Source of the DNA: Pseudomonadota bacterium
Lineage (GTDB): Archaea > Thermoplasmatota > SW-10-69-26 > JACQPN01 > JAJPHT01
DNA: 64,000 nt
Direction: 5' to 3'
NCBI GenBank assembly: GCA_021325135.1
Contig: JAJPHT010000029.1
Span: 124,001-188,000, forward strand
Shown here: positions 1 to 8,669 of the stretch, piece after piece
Layout of the letters: each line of letters starts with the position of its first letter
Numbering within the stretch: position 1 is the stretch's first letter
Position numbers and translations under genes: made by a program
Notes under the pieces: model-generated
What the model was told of the DNA's origin: nothing
The model's database searches: none
Seen by the model: the letters and a program-made list of their open reading frames with translations, nothing else

Positions 1-2
1 TC

Positions 3-761
3 ACCGTGGGCAACCTCAGCGCGACCTCCGACGGGAACGGCGAGGCGCGCTTCGAGAAGCTCGCGCCGGGCCTCTACAACGTCACCGCGAAGAAGGCCGC
101 GCACCGCACCGCCATCGCGCAGGCGCAGGTCGTCGCGGGCCAGGAGGCGCGCGTCGAGGCCGTGCTGGAGGCCGAGGCCGGAAGCGTCCACAGCCACGAG
201 CGCGGCCTCTTCGCGCACCGCGACCTCTACACGTTCCAGGGGCGCTTCGACTGCTCCGCGACGTACCTCATCGTGACCGGCGACTGCATGATCCTCGTGC
301 AGAACGTGAGCGAGCAGGCGGGCGCGCCCCCGCCGCCCAACGTCACCACCGCGAAGAACGTCATCGAGTTCCCCCTGGACGCGACGTGGAAGGAGCTGGT
401 CGTGGAGATGAACTGGACCGCGCCGCAGGTCGCCGTGGAGCAGGGCATGACCCTGGCCCTGGAGCCTGCGCAGGCGCCCGCCGACGGCCACGCCGCCAAG
501 TACGCGCAGGCCTCCGGCGCCTCGCCGCTGAAGATCGACTTCCTGCCCGGCGTCAAGCACCCCACCGCGACCGCGCAGGACATGCCCAACCCCAACGGCG
601 GCGAGGTCATCCGCGCCCGCGCGTTCGTCGAAGGCCTCCAGCACAACCCGGGCGGCACCGACTTCCTGGGCGTGGGCGTCGCCAAGGACCAGACGTTCAC
701 GCTGCTGGTGAGCGTCTTCTACGGCGAGCCCGCCCCCGAAGGATATACCGCCCTGCATTGA
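3..761 (+). CDS. Secreted/surface protein with carboxypeptidase-regulatory-like domain (5' partial)
   Basis: The reading frame is open to the left edge, so the N-terminus is missing. The first 60 residues look like a CarboxypepD_reg-type beta-sandwich (DGNGEARFEKLAPGLYNVTA pattern: a short loop, then an 'F-x-x-L-x-P-G-x-Y' strand), a module usual in exported surface proteins. About 190 residues of beta-rich sequence follow, with possible sequons (NVS, NVT, NWT) and two cysteines near 'FDCSATYLIVTGDC'. No enzyme motif is visible. It probably sits outside the cell as a binding or structural domain. The next gene is also a secreted protein. Confidence 0.7.
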   Translation, partial: TVGNLSATSDGNGEARFEKLAPGLYNVTAKKAAHRTAIAQAQVVAGQEARVEAVLEAEAGSVHSHERGLFAHRDLYTFQGRFDCSATYLIVTGDCMILVQNVSEQAGAPPPPNVTTAKNVIEFPLDATWKELVVEMNWTAPQVAVEQGMTLALEPAQAPADGHAAKYAQASGASPLKIDFLPGVKHPTATAQDMPNPNGGEVIRARAFVEGLQHNPGGTDFLGVGVAKDQTFTLLVSVFYGEPAPEGYTALH

Positions 762-840
762 ACCCGTCCGCGCAGGCGCCCCCTTGCCGCCACCGAAGGT
801 TGAAGCGCCACCCACGGCGTCCTGCCGCGGGCACACCCCC

Positions 841-1206
841 ATGCGCTCCACCACGATCCTTCTGGCCCTCTCCCTCGCCGCCACCTTCCTGGCCTTTGCC
901 GCCCCCGCCGACGCCTGCGCGGGCACCGCGTGCATCCCCGGCTGCACGCAGGACCGCTGCCCCCCCGGCTGCGGCGACAACATCGGCTGCTGCCAGCCCG
1001 GCAGCAGCATCGTGGAATGCTTCGTCCCCCACTGCACGCAGACCTTCTGCATCGACCTCCCGCCCGTGCCCCCCTGCGTGCGCCCGGACTGCATCCCCAC
1101 CTGCTACGGCCCCCTGTGCATCAACGACTGCACCTACCTCCTGGGCTGCCCCCCGAACCTGTGGTGCAACAACCTCTACTGCTACACGCCCCCGCCCCTG
1201 GCGTGA
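841..1206 (+). CDS. Small secreted protein with 18 cysteines
   Basis: 121 residues. The first ~25 residues form a clear signal peptide (MRSTTILLALSLAATFLAFA, then AxADA before the first Cys). The mature part has 18 Cys in about 97 residues, many in 'C-x3-5-C' steps, with Pro, Gly and Asn and almost no hydrophobic core. This composition fits a disulphide- or metal-stabilised extracellular peptide. I do not recognise a family. The ATG at 841 is chosen because it gives the signal peptide; the frame is open further upstream but that part is Pro/Arg-rich and unlikely. Other Cys-rich secreted peptides occur at 12.8, 22.8-23.2 and 42.9 kb. Confidence 0.75.
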   Translation: MRSTTILLALSLAATFLAFAAPADACAGTACIPGCTQDRCPPGCGDNIGCCQPGSSIVECFVPHCTQTFCIDLPPVPPCVRPDCIPTCYGPLCINDCTYLLGCPPNLWCNNLYCYTPPPLA

Positions 1207-1256
1207 GGAGACCACCCGCGGAACGCTTTTGACCCGCCCCCGTCTACCCGCCCCCG

Positions 1257-1937
1257 ATGGCCTACGCCTGGCTCGTGCCGGCCCTCGCCGGCGCCGTGAG
1301 CGCGGTCTTCGCCTCGCTGGTGTGGGGGCAGTTCTCCGCTCGGCGCCGGCCGTTCCAGCTGGCCTGGGCGCTGGGCCTCTCCGCCTACTCGGCGGCCTCC
1401 TTCATCGAGGCCTACGTGAGCGGCAACCCGTGGAGCGTCGCGCTCTACCGCGCCTACTTCCCGCTGGCGGCCGCCACCGTGGGCCTGCTGGGGTTGGGCA
1501 GCGTGCTCCTGGCGCGCGTCAACGCGTGGACCGCCCTCTACGCCGCGCTCACGGGCCTCGCCGTCGTCGTCGCGCTGGTGGGCCCCTTCGCGCTGCCCCT
1601 GGACTCCGCGGCCTTCGCGGACGCGGGGCCCAGCCTGGGTGCGGCGCCCGTGCCCTTCAGCAACCCGGGCCGCGTCGCGTTCCTCGTGCTCAACATCGTG
1701 GGCGGCCTCGCCCTCATCGTGGGCGCGCTGTGGAGCTGGTGGCGCACGCGCCGCGCGGGCGTCCTCCTCATCGGCCTGGGCGCCATGCTCCCCTTCGCGG
1801 GCGGCAGCCTCAGCGACCTCCTCCACGCCGACGTGCGCGTGCTGCTCCAGCTTCTGGGCATCGTCGTGATGTTCGCGGGCTTCCTGCAAGGCCGCGAGGT
1901 GCCCAGCCGTGCGGCGGTCGCGGTGCCTGAGGCCTGA
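1257..1937 (+). CDS. Polytopic membrane protein, unknown function
   Basis: 226 residues with about seven hydrophobic segments separated by short loops, beginning at 'WLVPALAGAVSAVFASLVW'. No catalytic motif is visible. The arrangement resembles the 7TM sensor-like membrane domains often attached to archaeal signalling proteins, but here it stands alone. A TATA-like 'gcttttgacc' about 28 bp before the ATG fits a leaderless transcript. The stop codon abuts the convergent phosphoesterase gene with no spacer. Confidence 0.7.
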   Translation: MAYAWLVPALAGAVSAVFASLVWGQFSARRRPFQLAWALGLSAYSAASFIEAYVSGNPWSVALYRAYFPLAAATVGLLGLGSVLLARVNAWTALYAALTGLAVVVALVGPFALPLDSAAFADAGPSLGAAPVPFSNPGRVAFLVLNIVGGLALIVGALWSWWRTRRAGVLLIGLGAMLPFAGGSLSDLLHADVRVLLQLLGIVVMFAGFLQGREVPSRAAVAVPEA

Positions 1938-2645
1938 TCACACGTCCAGGGCCAGGTGCCCGCGCCCAAGCCGATGCAGCACGGGGAGCGACACGTTGTA
2001 GACCGGCACGCCCCCGTCGGTGCGCCCTTCCGGCGCGCCGTGGTGCGCGTGGCCGTGGAACGCGACGGTGGCGCCCCCTTCGTCCAGCGCCTGCCCGAGG
2101 CGGCTGGAGCCCAGGAAGCTGTGGATCTCCACGGGCTCCGTCGCCACCGTCTCCAGGACGGGGCTGTAGTGCGTGAGCGCGACCTTCGCGCGCGTGCCCA
2201 GCCCCTTCAGCGCGGCGCGGAGCGCCTGCGCCTCGACGACGCTCTCGGTGACGAACGCCTTGAGGGCGTCCTCGCCGAAGGCGCGCACCGCGTTGCGCCC
2301 GAAGCCGCCTGCGAACCCCTTCGCCCCCGCGAAGCCGACACCTCCGATCTCCACGGCGCCGCCGCGGTCCAGCAGGTGGACGCCGCCGCTGCGCAGGATG
2401 CGCGCGACCTCCGGCGCGCAGCCCCCCTCGTGGTCGTGGTTGCCCAGGACCGCGACGACGGGCGCGTCCACGCCGTGCACGGCCTCCAGCAGCGCCTCCG
2501 CCTGCGCGGGGCGGCCGTGGTCGGTGAGGTCGCCGCAGAGGAGCACGACGTCCGCGTCGCGCGCGGCGTCGGCGAGGAGGTCCGCGAGGCGCTTCGCGTC
2601 GTCCCGGTCGCGGGCGTGCAGGTCGGCCAGGGCGGAGACGCGCAT
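1938..2645 (-). CDS. Calcineurin-like metallophosphoesterase
   Basis: 235 residues with the full two-metal phosphoesterase signature: D8-x-H10, GD39LTD, GN69HD, a His in 'LTHYSP' and a C-terminal GHAHHG. These residues bind two divalent metals and the substrate phosphate in this superfamily. It is a compact cytosolic form with no signal peptide or membrane segment. The substrate cannot be read from sequence; relatives cleave phosphodiesters or phosphomonoesters. It lies 9 bp downstream of the nucleotidyltransferase-like gene on the same strand and is probably co-transcribed with it. Confidence 0.85.
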   Translation of the reverse strand: MRVSALADLHARDRDDAKRLADLLADAARDADVVLLCGDLTDHGRPAQAEALLEAVHGVDAPVVAVLGNHDHEGGCAPEVARILRSGGVHLLDRGGAVEIGGVGFAGAKGFAGGFGRNAVRAFGEDALKAFVTESVVEAQALRAALKGLGTRAKVALTHYSPVLETVATEPVEIHSFLGSSRLGQALDEGGATVAFHGHAHHGAPEGRTDGGVPVYNVSLPVLHRLGRGHLALDV

Positions 2646-2654
2646 GGGCGCCCC

Positions 2655-3440
2655 TCACTCGCGGCCTTCGGCCGATCCGAAGATGTCCGCCAGCGCCTTC
2701 TTGTGCGGGTCGGGCATGCCCCAGTCGTCGACGTCCACCTGGAAGCTCTGGATGTCCAGGAGCAGCGCGCGGAAGGGGCCGTAGCTGCTCTGGCTCTCCA
2801 GCGCCCGCTTCTCCAGGAGGTCCATGGCCGCCTGCGGCACGCGCTCGCGCCACCCGGGGTAGCCCCAGCGGTACATGTGCAGGTATGCGAGGACGAGGCC
2901 GGCGTGCTCGCCGCAGGCCTTCGCGAGGCGCTCCCAGTCGACGAGGTCCCCCGCCGCGTGGAGGATGTGGAGGATGTCCGCGCCGTCGAAACGATATCGC
3001 CCCGCGACGAAGATCTTGCTGAGGATCAGCTCCTCCAGGGGGACCATGCGCTGCTCGCGGCCGAAGAGCGTGGCCGGCGGCGCGTGCTCGAACCAGGCGT
3101 CCTCCACGGGGAAGAGACCGTTGGCGTTGCGCCAGATGACGTCCACGAACACGTCGCCCACGAACCCCTTGCCCAGCCACGACTCGTAGACCGTCTCGAC
3201 GCGGAAGCCCGCCTCGGCGAGGGCGTCCAGGACGCGCGGCGCGTCCCCGGGGCGGCAGAAGAGGTCGATGTCCTTGGTGTCGCGCCAGATGCCGGTGTAG
3301 TGGTTGAAGGCCACGGCTCCCCCCAGGAGGACGGGCACGCCGCGGTCGGCGAGAGCCTCCAGCGCGGCGGCGTAGACGCGCGCGTGCTCGTCCTGGAAGG
3401 CCGGCGCCGAAAGCCGGGTCGCGGGCGGGAGCTGGGCCAT
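2655..3440 (-). CDS. Nucleotidyltransferase-like protein (AbiEii/DUF-type fold)
   Basis: 261 residues. The N-terminal half carries 'GVPVLLGGAVAFNHYTG' followed by 'RDTKDIDLFC', the glycine-rich helix and acidic D-x-D strand of a minimal nucleotidyltransferase fold. The 'LEELILSKIFVAGR' segment is also typical of AbiEii/AbiGii-like and DUF2204-like proteins. No partner antitoxin or HTH gene is adjacent, so a toxin role is not supported. The ATG giving MAQLPPATR was chosen; upstream sequence in the same frame is Arg/Gly-rich shadow of another gene. Likely cytosolic; substrate unknown. Confidence 0.7.
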   Translation of the reverse strand: MAQLPPATRLSAPAFQDEHARVYAAALEALADRGVPVLLGGAVAFNHYTGIWRDTKDIDLFCRPGDAPRVLDALAEAGFRVETVYESWLGKGFVGDVFVDVIWRNANGLFPVEDAWFEHAPPATLFGREQRMVPLEELILSKIFVAGRYRFDGADILHILHAAGDLVDWERLAKACGEHAGLVLAYLHMYRWGYPGWRERVPQAAMDLLEKRALESQSSYGPFRALLLDIQSFQVDVDDWGMPDPHKKALADIFGSAEGRE

Positions 3441-3532
3441 GAAGCGCGCTTCGGGCACCCTCGGGGCTGGGAGGGCGCCACGTAAGAGCGTGTTGGCCGG
3501 GAGACAGATGGGCGCCCAGGCGGGCAGCCGCG

Positions 3533-4675
3533 TCACGCCGCGATGGGCCTGCTTGGGACGAGCATCGAGCGCACGTCCTCCTCCAGCGCGCTGGCGTCGA
3601 CCTCGCTGATGTTGAGCTTCGCGCGCAGGCCGATGAGCATGGCGCGCTCCTTGGCGCTCACGCGCCCGTCCTCCAGCACGCCTTCGAACGCCGCGCGGTA
3701 CACCTCCAGCTTCTTGAACGCGAGGTACTCCGGAGTGGCCTTGGCGCCGGGCATCGCCTTGTCCGCGACGCGCTCGGCGGCCTTCTGGATGGGGTTGAGC
3801 GCGAAGAGGAGGAGGCCCGCCGCGGCGCCGCCCACGACGACGCCGTACTGCTGGAGCCAGTTCTGCGCGATCTGGGCCACCACGAAGAAGACCGCCAGGA
3901 ACGCGCCCGCGATGGCGCTCACGCGGATGCTGCGCTTGATCTTGAGGTCGATGTCGAAGAGCTGGTACTTGACGATGCCGTAGGCGATGAGCGGCACGTA
4001 GAGCAGCACGATGAACGACACGAAGTCGTAGCCGTGCACTAGCCGATCCGCCGCGCTGGTGAGGGTGGGGATGCGCTGCGCGACGAGGACCACGTACACG
4101 ACGAACGCCGCGGAGACCGCATCGCGCGCGCCGAAGGCCACGGCGAAGGCGCGCGCCCGGCCGCGGGAGATGCCGGTGGGCGCGCGCAGGTAGGCGTCGA
4201 GGCTCGCCACGAGGCCGTACAGGTTGACCGCGTAGACCACGGCCTCCAGCAGGAAGAAGCCGAAGGTGGGCGCGACGTTCACGCCGTCGGAGGCGAGGAA
4301 GGGGTCGGGGCGCGCCGCGACGAAGAGGGCCGCCGCGCCGCCCAGCCCCAGGAGCGCGGCCTGCGAGGGGCGCGGGCGCAGGGGGCGCGCGAGGGGCGTG
4401 TCCAGGCCGCCCAGGAAGGCGAGGTACGCGAAGGGGAGGAACGCCAGCGCGGCGAGGCCCACGCGCAGGAGCGGCATGGCGTCGCGGCCGTCGACGACGA
4501 AGGCGAGCGCCCCGTTGAAGACGCCGATGTGGAGCCCCTCCGCCGCGAGCACCAGCGCGAGGCGCTTGTTGGAGGCGTTGCCGTGGGCGACCGCCAGGAG
4601 GAAGGCCGCCATGCCCAGCGCCGCGGCCGCCGCGATGAGGCCCACGACCCCCAGGCCGTCCCAGTGCAGCTCCAC
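3533..4675 (-). CDS. Seven-TM-type membrane protein with C-terminal helical cytosolic domain
   Basis: About 380 residues from a GTG start. The first ~250 residues hold 7-8 membrane helices that end in 'YGIVKYQLFDIDLKIK', a motif typical of the 7TM sensor domains that precede archaeal kinases. One more pair of membrane segments follows. The last ~80 residues ('FEGVLEDGRVSAKERAMLIG', then a helix and an acidic stretch) resemble a small TerB/EF-like helical module rather than a kinase, so this may be a sensor without an output enzyme. The GTG is chosen because a TATA-like 'ggtttatc' lies ~27 bp before it. Confidence 0.7.
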   Translation of the reverse strand: MELHWDGLGVVGLIAAAAALGMAAFLLAVAHGNASNKRLALVLAAEGLHIGVFNGALAFVVDGRDAMPLLRVGLAALAFLPFAYLAFLGGLDTPLARPLRPRPSQAALLGLGGAAALFVAARPDPFLASDGVNVAPTFGFFLLEAVVYAVNLYGLVASLDAYLRAPTGISRGRARAFAVAFGARDAVSAAFVVYVVLVAQRIPTLTSAADRLVHGYDFVSFIVLLYVPLIAYGIVKYQLFDIDLKIKRSIRVSAIAGAFLAVFFVVAQIAQNWLQQYGVVVGGAAAGLLLFALNPIQKAAERVADKAMPGAKATPEYLAFKKLEVYRAAFEGVLEDGRVSAKERAMLIGLRAKLNISEVDASALEEDVRSMLVPSRPIAA

Positions 4676-4698
4676 GGCCGGGAGGAGGAATAGGGGGA

Positions 4699-4706
4699 GA
4701 TAAACC
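4699..4706 (-). promoter_or_regulatory. TATA-like box for the 7TM gene
   Basis: On the minus strand the sequence reads GGTTTATC, in a GC-rich surrounding, centred about 27 bp before the GTG start at 4675. This spacing predicts a transcript that starts at or next to the start codon. Confidence 0.5.
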
Positions 4707-4739
4707 CCTTTTTCCGCGGGGCTCCGCCCCTTCCATCGC

Positions 4740-4792
4740 CGAATCTCCGAATCGCGGAATCTCCGGCGGGGATTCCGAGATTCGGAGATTCG
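4740..4792. repeat. 22-bp near-perfect inverted repeat
   Basis: Arms 4740-4761 and 4771-4792 match at 21 of 22 positions around a 9-nt loop. Each arm itself contains the direct repeat 'cgaatctccgaatc'. It lies between the end of the helicase gene and the promoter of the 7TM gene; it could be a terminator, a regulator site or a mobile palindrome. Confidence 0.7.
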
Positions 4793-4809
4793 GGTTTCAC
4801 CGGGGGAAA

Positions 4810-4824
4810 GGGGGCGGAGCCCCC
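4810..4824. terminator. GGGGGC-GGA-GCCCCC hairpin after the helicase gene
   Basis: A perfect 6-bp GC stem with a 3-nt loop, 19 bp past the helicase stop codon. A similar 5-bp hairpin lies at 4718-4730, and related hairpins follow other genes in the window (23286, 49152, 54960, 55006). There is no clear U-run, so terminator function is inferred from position. Confidence 0.4.
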
Positions 4825-4842
4825 AGCAAGAACCGGAAGAAC

Positions 4843-7800
4843 CTACCCCTCTTCGTCCTCGTCCGCCCCCGCCATCGCGCGCCTCCGGCGGGAGAGGATG
4901 CGCAGCGCCACCTCGCGCTGGGCGGCCTCCTTGTCGCGCAGGCCGAAGGTGCCCCCCACGCGCCCCTCCAGCAGCTGGTCCATCATGGCGGTCTTCTCCT
5001 CCAGCACCTCGGCCACGTCCTCCTCCACGGTGTCCTCGGCGAGGAAGAAGTGGACCTCCACGTCGCGCGTCTGCGTCTTGCGGTGGATGCGGTCCATGGC
5101 CTGGCGGTGGAGGGCGGGGTTCCATTCGAGGTCGCAGAAGACGGCGCGGCGCGCGGCGGTGAGGGTGATGGCGACGCCCGCGGCGACGGTCTGCCCCACG
5201 AAGACGCGCACCTGGGGGTCCTTCTGGAAGCGCGCGACGACCTCGCCGCGGGCCTCGGCGCCGGTGCTGCCGGTGAGGGTGACGACGCCGTAGGGGGCAA
5301 GCTCCTCGGCGATGGCGCGGATGGGCTCGCGGTAGTGGCTGAAGACGACGACCTTCTCGTCCGCGCGCTCGTCGAGCATGCGGCGCAGCGCGGCGAGGAT
5401 CATGGGGAGCTTCCCCACGAGGGCGGCCTGCTTGAGGCGCTCCAGGTGGCCCGCCGTCTCGGCCATGCCGGAGGTGAGCGCCGTCTCCTCGCTCTCCTGC
5501 ATGTAGTCGCGGAAGCCGTCCTCCTCGGCGTCGTAGGCGCGGCGCGACTCGGGCGGAAGGGCCAGGCGCGTGACGTGCAGGTGCTTCTCGGGAAGGTCGG
5601 GCAACGCCTCGCGCTTCTCGCGCCGCAGCATGATGCCCTCCAGGTACTCGCGCAGGCGAGCGAGGACGGCCTGCTTCACGTCGGGCGTGCCGTGCTTCCA
5701 GGGGTGCTGGAAGCGGCGGTTGAACCACGCGGTGTCGCTCCACTCGTCGGGGTGCACGAAGGCCAGCTGCGTGCGGATCTCCTTGGGCTCGTTCATGACG
5801 GGCGTGCCCGACAGGATCAGGCGGCGCGGGACCTTGCGCAGCTTCTCCTCCACGAGGCGCGTGCGCTGCGCGCCGCGCGACTTCACGTAGTGGCTCTCGT
5901 CGAGGATCACCAATTCGAAGGGGAGCTTCGAGAGCGCGTCGCCGAACTTGGCGAGGCCGCTGTACGCGACGACGACGTACTTCTCGGGGCCTTCGGCGCG
6001 CGCGGCGTCGTCGCCGGGCGCCAGCACCACGCACTCCTCCGTCGTCCACGCGTGGACCTCCTGCCGCCACACGGCGCGGGCGCTGGCGGGGCACACCACC
6101 AGCACGCGCCCCGGGAGGAACTGCGCGGAGGCGATGGCGGTGAGCGTCTTGCCCAGGCCCATCTCGTCGGCCAGGAGGCACGCGTACTGGCGCTCCAGGA
6201 TGAACTGGAGCGCGACGCGCTGGTGCGGGTCGAGGCGCGTGGACTTGCGCAGGCCGGGCACGTCCCCCTCGAAGGGGCGCGGCGTCCAGCGCGGGCGCAG
6301 CCTGGGGCGCGCGCCCGTGGCGTCCTCGGGCATCTCGCGCTCCCACCGGGCGTAGCGCTGGCCGCGGGGCGCGAGGCGGCGCTGGAGCACCTTGGCGCCA
6401 AGCTCGCGCAGCGCCTCCACCAATTCGCCCATCTTGGTGCTGGGCACGAGGTAGTGGGCGCGCTCGACGTCCACCTCCAATCCTTCCGGGACGACGCGGC
6501 GGACGACGGCCTCGATCTCGGGCGAGACGACGGGCTTGCGCGCCTCGTCCTCCGAGACGCCGCGGCGGAACTCGGTGAGGCGCGGCGGCAGCGAGGCCTG
6601 GTCCACGAGCACGACGCCGCGGCCCAGCGGGATGGGGTTGAGCCCCGCCGCGGTGGTGACGGACGCGCCGCGCGCCGCGGCCTCCAGGAGGAACTCGCCC
6701 GCGCCGCCCGGCACGCTCCACACGCCCGGGAGGGCGCCGTGCGCCAGCGGGCGGGCGTCGGGGTGATGGCGCTTGAGGGCGTCCTCCATGCCGCGGACGA
6801 TGGCGGCGATGCGCTGGCTCTCGGCGCCGGGGTCGACGCCCCCCATGCGCCCCAGGGGGATGGGCCCCTTGAGGTGGAGCAGCGTGCCGCCCCCGTCCTT
6901 GCGGGGGCGCTCGTTGTAGCGCACGCTGGCCAGGCGCCACTCGCCGGTGGCGGGCTTGGGCCAGCGCGCGTCGAAGCCCCCCTCCCGCAGGAGCGCCACG
7001 AGGCGGCCGGCGTCCGCGGCGTCGGCCTCGGCGCGGCCCCCCTCCGCAAGCCAGCCCATGCGATAGAGCTCGATGCGGAGGCTCCGCGGCAGGACCGCCT
7101 GCTCGGGCGATAGCAGAAGCCGCACGCGGCGCCTTCTCGCGTCGTGCTGAAGCTGCCCTTCCCGGGCCAGGGGCAGGCGCGGGTCGTCGGCGAAGAGGGG
7201 CGCGGCGGCGGGGGCCGCGGACTCGGGGAGAGGGGGCCATCCGCCGGGCCCGGGGACGAGATGCACGCCCGCGCCCGCCAGCGCGGCGGCCAGGGCGGGA
7301 AGGTTCGCGGTGGGCCCCACGAGGCGCCAGGGCTCGTCGGCGTTTTGATATCCCTGCTCGGCGAAGGCCTTGGCCACCGCGACCCCGGGGAGACGCCCTT
7401 CGAGGCGGACCGCGGCCTCGCCTTCGCCCGCGGCCTCGACGTGCGCGACGAGGGGCATGGGGTCCTCGACGCGCAGGGCGTGGATGCCGGCGGCGAGAAG
7501 CTCGCGCTCGGCGCTGCGGAGGCTTTCGCTGTGGAAGCGGAGCCCCTTGTCCTGGCCCGCGGCGTGGCGCTGGAGGATGGCCAGCTGCAGCGGCGGGAGC
7601 CCCTCGCGCGGCGTCCACCACTCGAAGCGCCGCCGGCTGAACACCACGGGCATGAGCGGCACCCGCGCCTTGGGCGGCGGCGCCAGGGGCTCGAAGCTGG
7701 GCGGCGTGCCCTCGGCCAGGACGACGGCCGTGCCCTGCTGCGCGATCTCCTCCGCCGCGAGGTGCAGCGCGGCCAGCGGGCCCTCGAACTCGTGGACGAG

Positions 7801-8499
7801 GCTCTTGGGGCGCTTGAGGGGGCGGAAGCCGTGCGCGTCGAGGATCGTGCGCACCGCGAGGCCCGGCGTCTCGTGGGCCACGAGGCGGACGACGCTCTCG
7901 CCGCGGCGCACGCTGGCGCGCAGGCGCACGAAGGGGCGGCGGCTGAACGTCACGAGCGCGCTGCCCAAGGCCTCCAGCGTGCCCGCCAGGGCCGAGGCCT
8001 CCGCGCGGGGGATGGTGTACGCGCTGGCGGACTTGCGCGCGACGCCCGCCACGCTCTCCACCGCGCCGCGCTGCGCCTCGCTCAGGGCGTCGGCGGGCAC
8101 CTCGTAGTCCGTCGCCGTCTCTGGGAACGCCGGCACGGGCGTGGGCGGGTCGCCGGGCCCGAAGGCGGGGCGCGCCGCCTCGCGCACCTGGGGCGGCGCG
8201 TTGGCGGGGTCCAGCCGGCAGGCGGCCGCCAGGAGCGCGGCCGCGTGGGCACACAGGCCGGGCTGGCCGCACGAGCAGGACGAGGCGCCCTCGGCAAGGT
8301 CCACCGAGGCGTCGAACGCCCCGACGCGCCCCGCCGGGCGGGGGCTCCTCGCCTCGTGCAGGTCCACGTCGCCCAGCCGCAGGTGGTCCTGCGCCCGCCG
8401 CAGGGCGGCCGGGGAGGCGGCCCGCGCCAGGCGTTCCCAAGTCCACGTCTCGCTCGTTCCGTCGGAGGACAATTCCGGGAACGATGCGGGGCCCGCCAC
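4843..8499 (-). CDS. SNF2-family DNA helicase/translocase with N-terminal SWIM zinc finger
   Basis: 1218 residues. An N-terminal SWIM-type finger (CSCGQPGLCAHAAALL, about residues 74-90: C-x-C ... C-x-H) is followed by a long region with no recognised motif, then a SNF2 ATPase. The ATPase has motif I LADEMGLGKT (~residue 778), motif II DESH (~866), motif III LSGTP, and a C-terminal helicase domain with 'VFSHYRE', 'VAAGVAITLTAA' and 'MDRIHRKTQ'. Such proteins translocate on duplex DNA and remodel protein-DNA complexes. The start is GTG. The gene stands alone; neighbours give no sign of a defence operon. The C-terminus ends in an acidic tail. Confidence 0.88.
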   Translation of the reverse strand: MAGPASFPELSSDGTSETWTWERLARAASPAALRRAQDHLRLGDVDLHEARSPRPAGRVGAFDASVDLAEGASSCSCGQPGLCAHAAALLAAACRLDPANAPPQVREAARPAFGPGDPPTPVPAFPETATDYEVPADALSEAQRGAVESVAGVARKSASAYTIPRAEASALAGTLEALGSALVTFSRRPFVRLRASVRRGESVVRLVAHETPGLAVRTILDAHGFRPLKRPKSLVHEFEGPLAALHLAAEEIAQQGTAVVLAEGTPPSFEPLAPPPKARVPLMPVVFSRRRFEWWTPREGLPPLQLAILQRHAAGQDKGLRFHSESLRSAERELLAAGIHALRVEDPMPLVAHVEAAGEGEAAVRLEGRLPGVAVAKAFAEQGYQNADEPWRLVGPTANLPALAAALAGAGVHLVPGPGGWPPLPESAAPAAAPLFADDPRLPLAREGQLQHDARRRRVRLLLSPEQAVLPRSLRIELYRMGWLAEGGRAEADAADAGRLVALLREGGFDARWPKPATGEWRLASVRYNERPRKDGGGTLLHLKGPIPLGRMGGVDPGAESQRIAAIVRGMEDALKRHHPDARPLAHGALPGVWSVPGGAGEFLLEAAARGASVTTAAGLNPIPLGRGVVLVDQASLPPRLTEFRRGVSEDEARKPVVSPEIEAVVRRVVPEGLEVDVERAHYLVPSTKMGELVEALRELGAKVLQRRLAPRGQRYARWEREMPEDATGARPRLRPRWTPRPFEGDVPGLRKSTRLDPHQRVALQFILERQYACLLADEMGLGKTLTAIASAQFLPGRVLVVCPASARAVWRQEVHAWTTEECVVLAPGDDAARAEGPEKYVVVAYSGLAKFGDALSKLPFELVILDESHYVKSRGAQRTRLVEEKLRKVPRRLILSGTPVMNEPKEIRTQLAFVHPDEWSDTAWFNRRFQHPWKHGTPDVKQAVLARLREYLEGIMLRREKREALPDLPEKHLHVTRLALPPESRRAYDAEEDGFRDYMQESEETALTSGMAETAGHLERLKQAALVGKLPMILAALRRMLDERADEKVVVFSHYREPIRAIAEELAPYGVVTLTGSTGAEARGEVVARFQKDPQVRVFVGQTVAAGVAITLTAARRAVFCDLEWNPALHRQAMDRIHRKTQTRDVEVHFFLAEDTVEEDVAEVLEEKTAMMDQLLEGRVGGTFGLRDKEAAQREVALRILSRRRRAMAGADEDEEG

Positions 8500-8669
8500 T
8501 TGAAGGTCGTTCTTTTGGGCCGGGGGGTTCGGGGGGCGACCCCCTGACGTCTTGGTCGCCTGCTCTCAAAACGACCCCGTTTGCGCGCGCGATCGGCAAG
8601 CGATCCGCAGGCTCTTCTCCGACGAACGGGCCACAACCCGCAAGGGCCGGGGCGCGCCCCCAGGCAGGC

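Noticed and set aside
2655..3440. AbiEii-like toxin of a toxin-antitoxin or abortive-infection pair
   Set aside because: The fold is similar, but no antitoxin, HTH or small partner gene is adjacent; neighbours are a phosphoesterase and a membrane protein.
4843..8499. SNF2 helicase as part of a DISARM-like or other defence island
   Set aside because: No methyltransferase, nuclease, PLD or other defence gene within 10 kb.
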